Notes: a model not told the origin generated them from the letters alone. DNA of 12,920 nucleotides from JBDTMC01 sp039934475 (GCA_039934475.1 JBDTMC010000204.1:1-12920); one strand, 5' to 3'. Counted from the first letter of the stretch, positions 6,505 through 12,920 are shown. Numbers and translations: made by a program.

Positions 6505-6514
6505 ATGGTTCAGT
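6495..6514 (+). promoter_or_regulatory. Perfect 20-bp operator dyad over the -10 box and start codon of the second ArsR gene
   Basis: ACTGAACCA and TGGTTCAGT are exact inverted repeats around a 2-nt centre (CA). The left arm takes the last three bases of the -10 box, and the right arm begins at the T of the ATG at 6505. A dimeric winged-helix repressor bound here would block RNA polymerase directly. That the adjacent ArsR protein is the ligand is inferred from position and symmetry. Confidence 0.75.
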
Positions 6515-6870
6515 GTTACCAAGCCCGCTTCGATGTCTCGTTCGGGGCGCTTTCGGACGCCACCCGACGCGGCGTTCTGGAGCAGCTGGGGCGTGCGGAT
6601 GCTTCGATCACGGCCCTTGCCGAGAAGTTCCACATGACCCTGACGGGCATGAAGAAGCATGTCGGCGTCTTGGAGCAAGCGGGGCTCGTCACCACGGAGA
6701 AGGTGGGGCGCGTGCGGACTTGCAAGCTCGGCCTACGCGGACTGCAAGAAGAGGCGGCATGGATAGAGAGCTACCGACAGCTCTGGGCCGAACGCTTCGA
6801 GGAGTTGGACATGGTTGTCGAAGAATTGAAACAGAAGGAGAAAGTCAATGGACGAAAGAAGAGAAAATGA
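6505..6870 (+). CDS. ArsR-family winged-helix regulator, second module
   Basis: The 121-aa protein starts at ATG 6505, which lies inside the operator dyad just after the -10 box; the longer open frame upstream crosses the promoter and is rejected. It has the ArsR winged helix: FGALSDATRRGVLEQL, then ITALAEKFHMTLTGMKKHVGVLEQAGLV as the helix-turn-helix, and the wing TTEKVGRVRTCKLG. The dimer helix WIESYRQLWAERFEELDMVVEELK follows. The tail is Lys/Arg-rich. Two cysteines are present (Cys4 and the one in RTCKL), but no CVC metal-sensing pair, so a small-molecule or ligand-free repressor is more likely. It heads a four-gene operon and overlaps the SRPBCC gene by 23 nt. It resembles the first module's regulator in domain order and length, with clearly different residues in the recognition helix. 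Confidence 0.87.
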   Translation: MVQCYQARFDVSFGALSDATRRGVLEQLGRADASITALAEKFHMTLTGMKKHVGVLEQAGLVTTEKVGRVRTCKLGLRGLQEEAAWIESYRQLWAERFEELDMVVEELKQKEKVNGRKKRK

Positions 6871-7357
6871 GGGGACCGTCATGAAGAACCACACGACGAT
6901 GGAACGGAAGTCCGAGCGCGAGCTCGTCGCCACGCGCACCGTCAATGGCCCGGCGCGCCTGGTGTACGAGGCGTGGACGAAGGCAGAACTGTTCAGGAGG
7001 TGGTGGGTTCCCAAGTCGTTTGGTCTTACCCTGCTTTCCTGCGAGATGGATGTTCGTGTTGGAGGCAAGTACCGATTGGTGTTTAGCCACGAGGGCTCGA
7101 CCATGGAGTTCTTCGGTACGTACCTCGAAGTGGAACCCAACTCGCGGCTGGTTTGGACGAACGAGGAGGGGGACAGCGGCCAGACGATTACCACGGTGAC
7201 CTTCGAGGAAACCGACGGCAAGACGTTATTGGTGGTGCACGATCTCTATCCCTCGAAGGAAGCGATGGACTCCGGATCGACGGCCGCGCTGCCTGAGACG
7301 CTGGACCAACTTGACGAGCTTCTTGCCAGCCTGGGAGCAAGCCCGGTGACGGAATGA
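6848..7357 (+). CDS. SRPBCC/AHSA1 (START-like) domain protein, second module
   Basis: The 169-aa protein is one AHSA1-type SRPBCC domain: ATRTVNGPARLVYEAWTKAE, RRWWVP, then EMDVRVGGKYRLVF and MEFFGTYLEVEPNSRLVWT. It ends in LPETLDQLDELLASL, the closing helix over the ligand pocket. A cytosolic small-ligand-binding role is known for the fold; the ligand is not evident. The start at 6848 has AGAAGGAG 7 nt upstream, inside the end of the regulator gene; an in-frame ATG at 6881 is an alternative and also has a purine-rich GAGGGG before it. Its stop overlaps the ATG of the DUF1801 gene by 4 nt. It shares TRT, WW and MDVRVGG with the first module's SRPBCC protein but is otherwise divergent. Confidence 0.88.
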   Translation: MDERRENEGTVMKNHTTMERKSERELVATRTVNGPARLVYEAWTKAELFRRWWVPKSFGLTLLSCEMDVRVGGKYRLVFSHEGSTMEFFGTYLEVEPNSRLVWTNEEGDSGQTITTVTFEETDGKTLLVVHDLYPSKEAMDSGSTAALPETLDQLDELLASLGASPVTE

Positions 7358-7830
7358 CGAAGCGCGCGGCTGGCCGCCAGCGCAAGAAAACCTCCGAGAG
7401 CGATGCACCGGTGAAGCTGCTGGTCGCCATGACCGGCAAGGCAAGCGCCGCGAAGGCCGCAAAAGGCGCCGAACCCGTGTTCGCGTACATCGCCAGCTTG
7501 CCGCAGCCGCAGCGCGGCATCGCTGAGCGCATCGATGCCCTGGCGGCCCAAAGTTTGCCGGACATCCAGCGAGCGGTGAAGTGGGGCATGGCGTACTACG
7601 GGGTCGACGGGGGCTGGTGCTTCGCTTCCGGCGCCTTCGTCGGCCATGTGAAACTGATGTTTATACGCGGTACGGAGATGAAGCCGGAACCGCCTGTGAC
7701 GCCGATCGGGATGGGCAAATCCACTCGAGGCGTCGAGTTAGCATTGATCGACGATTTCGACGAGAGCCAACTGGTGTCGTGGATGAAGCAGGCCGCCACC
7801 ATGCCCTTCGTCGGGGGAAAGAAGCGATGA
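7354..7830 (+). CDS. DUF1801 (YdhG-like) domain protein
   Basis: The 158-aa protein starts with about 40 Lys/Ala/Arg-rich, probably disordered residues. The DUF1801 core follows: VFAYIASLPQPQRGIAERIDALAAQ, then IQRAVKWGMAYYGV and WCFASGAFVGHVKLMFIRG. It closes with LIDDFDESQLVSWMKQA. DUF1801 proteins are small, cytosolic and of unknown biochemical role; they are often next to SRPBCC, glyoxalase-like or SnoaL-like genes and ArsR regulators, as here. The ATG overlaps the stop of the SRPBCC gene by 4 nt, so it is translated from the same transcript. Codons end mostly in C or G (GGC, GCC, CGC), unlike the GGG/GCG-rich flanking genes. Confidence 0.82.
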   Translation: MTKRAAGRQRKKTSESDAPVKLLVAMTGKASAAKAAKGAEPVFAYIASLPQPQRGIAERIDALAAQSLPDIQRAVKWGMAYYGVDGGWCFASGAFVGHVKLMFIRGTEMKPEPPVTPIGMGKSTRGVELALIDDFDESQLVSWMKQAATMPFVGGKKR

Positions 7831-7859
7831 GTACGTCGTGTCGCAGCGCTCGCATGTTA

Positions 7860-7876
7860 TCCTCCTGATCGGAGGA
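7860..7876 (+). promoter_or_regulatory. Hairpin enclosing the Shine-Dalgarno site of the SnoaL-like gene
   Basis: TCCTCC (7860-7865) pairs perfectly with GGAGGA (7871-7876) across a 5-nt loop (TGATC). The right arm is the ribosome binding site, 7 nt before the GTG at 7883. If the stem forms, the ribosome binding site is hidden unless ribosomes finishing the DUF1801 gene 30 nt upstream, or another factor, open it. Confidence 0.6.
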
Positions 7877-7882
7877 AAACTT

Positions 7883-8311
7883 GTGACGCCAACGACCACA
7901 TCGATCGCAACTGTCGCGGAGAAGTTTTTTGCCGCCTGCGAGACCGGCGAGGGTTGGGCAGCTTGCAGCGCTTACTGCACGCCGGAGGCGACCTTCAGCG
8001 CCCAGGCTGAACCCTTGCTCGGTGTGAAGACGCTCGCGGACTATGCCGAGTGGATGAAGGGAATTCTCACCCTTATGCCGGACGGCCACTACGAGGTGAT
8101 TTCATTCGCCACCGACATCAAGCGCAACAACGTTGCCGCGTATGCCATCTTCCACGGAACCCATACGGGTGAGGGTGGGCCAGTTCCGCCGACTGGCCGC
8201 AAGACGAGTACCGATTACGTCTACGTGATGCAGTTTGACGGTGACAAGATCGTCCACATGACGAAGATCTGGAATGCTGGTTTAGCCCTGAAGGAACTGG
8301 GCTGGGAATAG
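7883..8311 (+). CDS. SnoaL-like (NTF2-fold) protein
   Basis: The product is 142 aa from GTG 7883. This start is preferred over the in-frame GTG at 7838 because a full GGAGGA sits 7 nt before it, while nothing useful precedes 7838. The chain has the SnoaL/NTF2-like layout: an N-terminal helix (VAEKFFAACETGEGWAA), YCTPEATFSAQAEPLLGVKTLADYAEWMKGIL, then the strands HYEVISFATDI, VAAYAIFHGTH and YVYVMQFDGDKIVHMTKIWN. The closing FDGDKIVHMTKIWNAG is typical of polyketide-cyclase-like members. The fold forms a cone with a ligand or active site inside; the substrate here is unknown. It is the last gene of the second ArsR operon and converges on the TPR gene after 28 nt. No clear intrinsic terminator is visible between them. 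Confidence 0.83.
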   Translation: MTPTTTSIATVAEKFFAACETGEGWAACSAYCTPEATFSAQAEPLLGVKTLADYAEWMKGILTLMPDGHYEVISFATDIKRNNVAAYAIFHGTHTGEGGPVPPTGRKTSTDYVYVMQFDGDKIVHMTKIWNAGLALKELGWE

Positions 8312-8339
8312 CAAAAAGCTGTGAGCCAGGATCGGGACG

Positions 8340-9524
8340 TTACTTCTTTTCAAACATGGCTTTGAGCTGCCACCAGGCGGATTCCTGGTAGGCGAGTTTT
8401 AGGCGTTCGCGACCTTCGGAGCGGGGGTCGTTGGGGCGGGGGCCTGCCTTCTTGAGGCAGCGGCCGAGGAAGATGGTTGCTTCTTCATCGTCGGGGGTGC
8501 GTTCGAGGACGGCGCGGAAGCGGTCGGCAGCCTGGTCGAATTTACCTTGCTTCCAGAGGGCGTAACCGACGTTGAAGTGATAGTCGGGATCGGAGGGGTC
8601 GCCTTCGAGGGCCCGTTCGAGGTTTTCCACGGATTCGGGAGCATTGCGGCGGCTTTGGGCGGCTCCGAGATTGTTTAGGACTTCGTTCAGCGGGACGGTG
8701 GCGGCCACCAACTGAAAAGCGGCCTGGGCGGCGGGGAAATCATTGCGGTTATAGAGAGCGAGGCCGAGGAGGAAGGTTGCTTCGCGGAAGCCGGGGGCGC
8801 TCTCAGGCACCTTTTTCAGCCATTCGGCGGCGGCGGCGTAGTCCTTCGATTCGAAGAGCATGCGGCCGAGTTCGAAGCAGGGGGGCGGGTAGTTGGGATC
8901 GAGGCGGGCGGATTGGGTGAAGAAGCGGTGGCGCTGGGCGGGGATGGTGGAGAGGAGACCGCGGATGTAATTTTCGATGGCGTCCACGCGGACGGGGGGA
9001 CGGCGGCGACGGAACTGTTCTTCGGAGGGGGCGCCTTTCGGGACAGCGAATTGGAGGGCTTGCCAGGCGATGTGGCTCTGGAGGGCGGCGAGGTCTTCGA
9101 GTGATCCGGTTTCGGCGTATTCGGGGCCTTTGCGGATGCGGCGGACGTCGATGGTGTGGGCGGAGATCCGGAGGCTGCCGCGGGTGTTGGTTTGGCCGTT
9201 TGCCGGAGGGATGAGTTCGAACTGGCCGTAGATGACCTGGTCGGCATCGAGGGCCTGGGCGATTTCGACAACGGAGGCACGGGTGAGCAAGGCGTAGGGG
9301 CGAAAGGCGAGACGGCGGTAGACTTCCTCGCGGTCGTGTCGCTCGACGACGAGGACGCCTTCGGAGGCGAGAGCTTCGCGGATGGATTCGGAGATGCTCT
9401 CACCGATCCAATCGAGGTTGTTGGATTGGGTGAGGTTGAAGAAGGGGAGGACGAGGTGGGTAGCGGCCTGGATTGGGGCTAGGGAGGAGAGGATAAGGGC
9501 CAACGCGGCCAGGAACTGCTTCAT
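8340..9524 (-). CDS. Exported protein with an N-terminal TolB_N-like domain and C-terminal TPR repeats
   Basis: The 394-aa protein starts with a signal peptide (about residues 1-20, ending IQA). The first part, HLVLPFFNLTQSNNLDWIG, VLVVERHDREEVYRRL, IAQALDADQVIYGQFEL, follows the TolB N-terminal/FlgO/CsgG-like pattern of proteins that report on or assemble at the outer membrane. From about residue 205, TPR-like helix pairs follow, with typical signatures such as ELGRMLFESKDYAAAAEWLKK, NVGYALWKQGKFDQAADRF and ATIFLGRCLKKAG. The whole is predicted periplasmic. It probably acts as a scaffold; no partner can be named. A TACAAT -10-like box ends 9 nt before the ATG and I see no Shine-Dalgarno site. 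Confidence 0.8.
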   Translation of the reverse strand: MKQFLAALALILSSLAPIQAATHLVLPFFNLTQSNNLDWIGESISESIREALASEGVLVVERHDREEVYRRLAFRPYALLTRASVVEIAQALDADQVIYGQFELIPPANGQTNTRGSLRISAHTIDVRRIRKGPEYAETGSLEDLAALQSHIAWQALQFAVPKGAPSEEQFRRRRPPVRVDAIENYIRGLLSTIPAQRHRFFTQSARLDPNYPPPCFELGRMLFESKDYAAAAEWLKKVPESAPGFREATFLLGLALYNRNDFPAAQAAFQLVAATVPLNEVLNNLGAAQSRRNAPESVENLERALEGDPSDPDYHFNVGYALWKQGKFDQAADRFRAVLERTPDDEEATIFLGRCLKKAGPRPNDPRSEGRERLKLAYQESAWWQLKAMFEKK

Positions 9525-9533
9525 GCAGTCTTA

Positions 9534-9539
9534 ATTGTA
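9534..9539 (-). promoter_or_regulatory. Putative -10 box of the TolB_N-like/TPR gene
   Basis: On the minus strand TACAAT lies 9 nt before the ATG at 9524, so the transcript would have a leader of only a few bases. The -35 region is not recognisable. A similar TACAAT precedes the PGPGW-type gene. Confidence 0.35.
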
Positions 9540-9607
9540 ACAAGCGGCTTTGTTCCGATACGTTCTGGCGATAAAGCCATATTGGCCGGCGATGACACCG
9601 ATTGGGG

Positions 9608-9636
9608 CCCCGGGTCACGAAGGCGCGGACCCGGGG
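9608..9636. terminator. Strong hairpin downstream of the small secreted protein gene
   Basis: CCCCGGGTC (9608-9616) and GACCCGGGG (9628-9636) form a perfect, very GC-rich 9-bp stem with an 11-nt loop, 20 nt after the stop of the minus-strand gene at 9656 and before the next minus-strand promoter. It is well placed as a terminator of the small gene, but no T-run follows, so the call is tentative. Confidence 0.4.
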
Positions 9637-9655
9637 GTACTTCCTGGAAGTTGGT

Positions 9656-9964
9656 TTAGTTGAAGACGACTTTAGTGTTGGTTCCGCCGATGCGGATTTC
9701 CTGAACACGGGAATCGCCGCCGTAGCGAACGGTGGTGGTGGGGTACTTCTCACTGGAAGTTTCCACCTTGCCCGTAGTTGGGATCATCTCTTTGCCGGCA
9801 GCAAGGGTGACCTTATCGCCTTCAATGTGGATCTTGTAGTCACCGGCTTTGTACTGCTTGCCGCCGATTTCGGACGGCTGGAACAGGGTGACGCGATAGG
9901 ACGAGGCGGCGCTGGCCACTGCAAGGGCGAGAACCGCGAACGCCATCAAAAACTTCTTAGTCAT
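9656..9964 (-). CDS. Small secreted beta-rich protein of a type seen in Acidobacteriota
   Basis: The product is 102 aa from ATG 9964, which has AGGAGAG about 10-12 nt upstream; the frame stays open to 10018, but that extension is not signal-like and crosses the ribosome binding site. Residues 1-22 are a Sec signal peptide (TKKFLMAFAVLALAVASAAS). The mature part is about 80 residues with short strands: YRVTLFQPSEIGGKQYKAGDYKIHIEGDKVTL, TTTVRYGGDSRVQEIRIGGTNTKVVFN. Proteins with this SYRVTLFQPS... GDYKI... IGGTN..VVFN pattern are, from memory, abundant in Acidobacteriota and have no known function. It is probably periplasmic or surface-bound. This family is one reason for the lineage proposed for the window. 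Confidence 0.8.
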   Translation of the reverse strand: MTKKFLMAFAVLALAVASAASSYRVTLFQPSEIGGKQYKAGDYKIHIEGDKVTLAAGKEMIPTTGKVETSSEKYPTTTVRYGGDSRVQEIRIGGTNTKVVFN

Positions 9965-10024
9965 GTTGAATCGACTCTCCTGATAGGTATATGTTTGTAA
10001 CAAAAGGGCCTGAAACACCTTTTC

Positions 10025-10051
10025 CCCGGCTCGGTTGGTTGACCGCGGGGA
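10025..10051. repeat. Imperfect inverted repeat between miaA and the small secreted protein gene
   Basis: CCCCG (10025-10029) pairs with CGGGG (10047-10051) and CGGT (10033-10036) with ACCG (10043-10046), leaving a 3-nt bulge and a 6-nt loop. It lies downstream of miaA and about 60 nt before the next minus-strand start, so it could be a miaA terminator stem or a leader stem. There is no T-run on the minus strand. The rest of 9965-10142 shows a TATACC that may be a -10 box and nothing else. Confidence 0.3.
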
Positions 10052-10142
10052 CTGCTAGTTGGGCCTCAAGTCTTCACTTCAGTTATATACGATTTCGAAG
10101 GGAAAATGTTCCGCGGGTGGCAGGCTATTTATCTGTAAATTG

Positions 10143-11078
10143 TTAGATGAATTCTTGTGCCATTTGTAACACTTTGTGGAAAACTTCCGGTGAGCCTCCG
10201 AGACCTTCAATCCATTGGACTTGCGGGTCGCGGCGGAACCAGGTCCACTGGCGTTTGGCGTAATGGCGGGTTTCGATCTGAGTAGATTCGATGGCCTTTT
10301 CTAGGGTAAGTTCGCCACGGATGTGGGCGAGAGCTTGTTTGTAGCCGAGCGACTGGAACGGCTTGGCTGTATGAGAAACACCAGCGGCGAGGAGGGTGCG
10401 GACCTCAGTGAGCAGACCGGTGCGAAACATGGCTTCGGAGCGACGGTTGAGGGCGTCGTAGAGACTGGCACGTGGCGGGTTGATTCCGATTTGGAGGATG
10501 CGGTAGCCGGTGAGAGGGTCGCGACCCTGTTCGAAGATCTGAGACGCGGGACGGCGGGCGCGGAGGCAAATTTCGACGGCGCGGATGAGTTTTTGGACGT
10601 CGTTGGCATGAATGCGGGCGGCGGTGGGCGGGTCGAAGCGGCGAAGAATCCGGTGGAGGCTGCCGGGACGGAGGTTTTCGCGGGCGGAGAGGCGGGCGCG
10701 GAGCGAGTCGTCGCGAGAGGGTCCGGGGGCGAGACCATGGAGGAGGGCGTTGAGGTAGAAGCCGGTGCCTCCGGCGAGGATGGGGAGGTGGTGGCGGGAG
10801 GAGATCCCGGAGATGGCCTGGCGGGCGAGGCGGGCGTAGTCACCCGCGGTGAAAACGTCTGTGGGATCGGCGATGTCTATGAGGTGATGGGGGATAGCGG
10901 CGCGTTCGTGAGGAGGGAGCTTGGCAGTACCAATGTCGAAAAATCGATAGATTTGCAATGAATCACAATTGACGATCTCTCCGTCCAATGATGTAGCGAG
11001 CTGGAGGGCGAGCGCGCTTTTGCCGGAGCCTGTGGGTCCGACGACGGCGATTAAGGGTGAGACAGTTTCGCGGTGCAC
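10143..11078 (-). CDS. miaA: tRNA dimethylallyltransferase MiaA
   Basis: MiaA transfers the dimethylallyl group of DMAPP to N6 of A37 in tRNAs that read codons starting with U, the first step to ms2i6A. The motifs are in the family order: the P-loop GPTGSGKS (about residues 14-21), CDSLQIYRFFDIGTAK, HHLIDIADPTDVFTAGDYARLA, ILAGGTGFYLNALL, NDVQKLIRAVEIC, SLGYKQAL and TRHYAKRQWTWFR. The length, 311 aa, is normal (E. coli 316). I chose GTG 11078 because the frame upstream to TTG 11150 encodes a proline-rich, non-homologous extension. No clear Shine-Dalgarno sequence supports either start. There is no hfq or mutL next to it, unlike in proteobacteria; it stands alone and diverges from the TPR gene at 11187. 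Confidence 0.93.
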   Translation of the reverse strand: MHRETVSPLIAVVGPTGSGKSALALQLATSLDGEIVNCDSLQIYRFFDIGTAKLPPHERAAIPHHLIDIADPTDVFTAGDYARLARQAISGISSRHHLPILAGGTGFYLNALLHGLAPGPSRDDSLRARLSARENLRPGSLHRILRRFDPPTAARIHANDVQKLIRAVEICLRARRPASQIFEQGRDPLTGYRILQIGINPPRASLYDALNRRSEAMFRTGLLTEVRTLLAAGVSHTAKPFQSLGYKQALAHIRGELTLEKAIESTQIETRHYAKRQWTWFRRDPQVQWIEGLGGSPEVFHKVLQMAQEFI

Positions 11079-11117
11079 TACAAAACTAAGTGTATCCGGA
11101 GGGCGCGGAAGCGGCGC

Positions 11118-11123
11118 TATACT
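11118..11123 (+). promoter_or_regulatory. Putative -10 box for the large TPR gene
   Basis: TATACT, one base from consensus, lies 63 nt upstream of the ATG at 11187. The -35 region (around TCCGGA) is poor, so this would be a weak or activator-dependent promoter. The position inside the possible N-terminal extension of miaA is one reason for preferring the shorter miaA start. Confidence 0.35.
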
Positions 11124-11186
11124 ATTGATGAGTCTACTTCGACCACCCAATTCCTAATCTGGATCGAAGAAAGAAAGACGGGTCCA

Positions 11187-12920
11187 ATGACGGCAATACA
11201 CCGGATGGCGGGCGCGCCGCTGCTTGCGGCGCTTGTGTTTTTTGCAGGCTCTGGTCTAGCCCAAAAGGCTGAGACGGTGACCGCGCCTAAGGATGCCAAA
11301 GCGGCGGCCTATTATCACTACTCGATGGCTCACATTTTTTCTGAGCTCTCCGAGTCGTGGGGCAATAAAGGCGATTACGCGAACAAAGCCATTGAGCACT
11401 ACAAGGCGGCGATCGCGGCGGACCCAAGCGCCGGATTTCTGACTGAGGAACTCTCCGATATCTACATTCGTAGTGGACAGATCCGCGCTGCGGCTGAAGA
11501 AGCCGAAGAAGCCCTGAAGAAGAACCCTGATAATCTGAGCGCGCGGCGCATTCTGGGGCGCATCTACACGCGGATGATCGGCGACGCGCAGCAGAACAAG
11601 ATCAACGAAAAGATGCTGAAGCAGGCGATCGAGCAGTACTCGAAGATCGCAGAGAAGGAACCGGGCGATTCGGAAGCTTGGTTGATGCTGGGGCGGTTGC
11701 AGAAGCTGGCGCAGAATTCGGGCGACGCGGAGAAGGCTTACAAGAAGGTTCTGGAACTGGACGCGGAGAACGAAGACGCGTTGACGGGGCTGGCGTTGGT
11801 GTATTCGGATCTGGGCGACAACAAGCGGGCCACGGAACTGCTGCAGAAAGTGGCGCAGAAGAGCGCCAGCTTGCGGACGCTGACGACTCTGGCGAGCTTG
11901 TACGAACAGATGCGGGACTATCCGATGGCGGCGGAGACGCTGAAGAAGACATTGGAGATGGCGCCGGACAATCTGGAAGTGAAAAAGGCTCTGGCGCAGA
12001 ACCTTCTTTATGCCGATCAATTGGAAGAGGCCAAGAAGGTCTACACCGAGTTGGTGACAGACGATCCAAAGGACGGGCAGGCGGCGCTGCGGTTGTCGCA
12101 GATTTACCGGCAACAGCGGAAGTTCAATGAAGCGCGGGAGTGGTCGGCGAAGGCGAAGGAGATCGAGCCGAACAACATCGAAGTTCGCTACAACGATGTG
12201 AGCATCCTGGACGCCGAGGGGAAGACAACCGAGGCGATATCCCAGTTGAAGGACATGCTGACGGAGTCGGCGAAGAAGACCTACAACCTGGCGGAGAAGA
12301 GTAACCGCGTGCTGCTGCTGGAGCGCTTGGGAACGATGTACCGGTCAGTGGAGCAGACGCAGCCCGCGGTAGACGCCTTCCGGCAGATCGCCGAGTTGGA
12401 TCCGGATTTGGGCGCGCGTGTGGCGGCGCAGGTGATCGAGACCTACCGCATGGGTAAAGAGTATTCGAAGGCGGAGCTGGAATCGGATGCGGCGCTGAAG
12501 AAGTATCCGAACGACCGGATGCTGCGCAGCGTTCGTTCGAGTGTGCTGGCTGAGACAGGGAAGGGCGACCAGGCGGCGGCGGAACTGAGAAAGCTGCTGG
12601 ATGGGAAGAATGATCGGGAAGTCCAGCTTTCCCTGGCGCAGGTCTACGAGCGCTCGAAGAATTTCGGCGAGATGGCGAAAGCGCTGGATGCGGCGGATAA
12701 GCTTTCCGACGATAAAGACGAGAAAGAAGCAGTATCGTTCATGCGGGCGGCGATGCTGGAGAAGATGAAGAAGTTCGATGAGTCCGAGGCGGAGTTCAGG
12801 AAGATCCTTGCCGCGAATCCGCAGAATGCCTCGGCATTGAACTACCTGGGGTATATGCTGGCGGACCGCAACGTGAAGGTTGCGGAAGCGCAGGATATGG
12901 TGAGCAAGGCGCTGGCGCTG
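11187..12920 (+). CDS. Large exported TPR protein, cut by the window end
   Basis: The frame opens at ATG 11187 and stays open for 578 codons to the edge of the window, so the C-terminus is missing. A signal peptide covers about residues 1-25 (APLLAALVFFAGSGLA). After it, the whole visible chain is helix pairs of the tetratricopeptide type, with at least ten recognisable repeats such as AIEHYKAAIAADPSA, AAEEAEEALKKNPDNLSA, AEKAYKKVLELDAENEDAL, AAETLKKTLEMAPDNLEV and SEAEFRKILAANPQNASALNYLGYMLADRN. The last stretch (NPQNASALNYLGYMLADR) is a well conserved signature of long bacterial exported TPR proteins. It is predicted periplasmic or outer-membrane associated and serves as a protein-protein scaffold; the partner is unknown. 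Codons are GCG/CTG/AAG-rich, as for native genes here. The ribosome binding site (GAAAGACGGG) is weak. Confidence 0.85.
   Translation, partial: MTAIHRMAGAPLLAALVFFAGSGLAQKAETVTAPKDAKAAAYYHYSMAHIFSELSESWGNKGDYANKAIEHYKAAIAADPSAGFLTEELSDIYIRSGQIRAAAEEAEEALKKNPDNLSARRILGRIYTRMIGDAQQNKINEKMLKQAIEQYSKIAEKEPGDSEAWLMLGRLQKLAQNSGDAEKAYKKVLELDAENEDALTGLALVYSDLGDNKRATELLQKVAQKSASLRTLTTLASLYEQMRDYPMAAETLKKTLEMAPDNLEVKKALAQNLLYADQLEEAKKVYTELVTDDPKDGQAALRLSQIYRQQRKFNEAREWSAKAKEIEPNNIEVRYNDVSILDAEGKTTEAISQLKDMLTESAKKTYNLAEKSNRVLLLERLGTMYRSVEQTQPAVDAFRQIAELDPDLGARVAAQVIETYRMGKEYSKAELESDAALKKYPNDRMLRSVRSSVLAETGKGDQAAAELRKLLDGKNDREVQLSLAQVYERSKNFGEMAKALDAADKLSDDKDEKEAVSFMRAAMLEKMKKFDESEAEFRKILAANPQNASALNYLGYMLADRNVKVAEAQDMVSKALAL

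Noticed and set aside
7838..7882. GTG 7838 as start of the SnoaL-like gene
   Set aside because: There is no ribosome binding site before it, and the added residues are translated from the hairpin and Shine-Dalgarno sequence of the better start at 7883.
9965..10018. 18-residue N-terminal extension of the small secreted protein
   Set aside because: It runs through the AGGAGAG ribosome binding site and would place a polar stretch before the signal peptide; ATG 9964 gives a standard signal peptide.
11256..12113. 285-codon minus-strand frame inside the large TPR gene
   Set aside because: It is antisense to clear TPR repeats; its leucine/arginine/glutamine-rich translation is the usual shadow of GC-rich coding DNA.
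1..12920. CRISPR array, tRNA or rRNA genes, transposases, toxin-antitoxin pairs
   Set aside because: I looked for regularly spaced repeats, cloverleaf-like arms and recognisable protein motifs on both strands and found none. The TPR repeats at 11187-12920 are protein repeats, not DNA repeats.

Overview
The window looks like chromosomal DNA of an Acidobacteriota bacterium, most likely of the Solibacter/Bryobacter type. This is inferred from the GC-rich, strongly G-ending codon use on the coding strand (GCG, GGG, GTG), the several secreted TPR and small beta-rich proteins, and a 102-aa secreted protein of a type I associate with Acidobacteriota. I could run no database search, so the lineage is an inference. 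I see no rRNA, tRNA, CRISPR array, transposase, integrase or plasmid/phage gene.

Layout. 1-195: a possible 26-aa hydrophobic miniprotein and a short tandem repeat. 196-2347: a divergent pair, a small PGPGW-type membrane protein (minus) and a cytoplasmic GH13 alpha-amylase-family enzyme (plus) with an intact catalytic triad. 2503-4182: two co-directional exported proteins of unknown function. 4169-5411: a tightly packed minus-strand operon (ArsR-type regulator, four-TM membrane protein, SRPBCC/AHSA1 protein) whose reading frames overlap by 4 nt, driven by a near-consensus sigma70-type promoter. 5523-6200: an N-terminally truncated RecG-like/AlbA_2-type ATPase remnant. 6505-8311: a second operon with its own near-consensus promoter (ArsR-type regulator, SRPBCC/AHSA1, DUF1801, SnoaL-like). 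8340-9964: a secreted TolB_N-like plus TPR protein and a small secreted beta-rich protein, both minus. 10143-11078: miaA (tRNA dimethylallyltransferase), minus. 11187 to the end: a large secreted TPR protein, plus, cut by the window edge.

How the genes work together. The two ArsR-SRPBCC modules are the clearest functional theme. Each has an autoregulator without an obvious metal-binding motif, placed first, followed by a START-like ligand-binding protein and a module-specific partner (a membrane protein in one; DUF1801 and SnoaL-like proteins in the other). Both promoters carry an inverted repeat lying on the -10 box and running through an ATGGTT, which fits autorepression. The block from about 5450 to 8311 uses more C-ending codons than its neighbours and contains a broken gene, so it may have been acquired horizontally. 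The remaining genes are ordinary chromosomal housekeeping or envelope functions.

I did not find a convincing new multi-gene defence or mobile system. The points worth following are the paired operator/promoter architecture, the Shine-Dalgarno-sequestering hairpin before the SnoaL-like gene, and the truncated ATPase.
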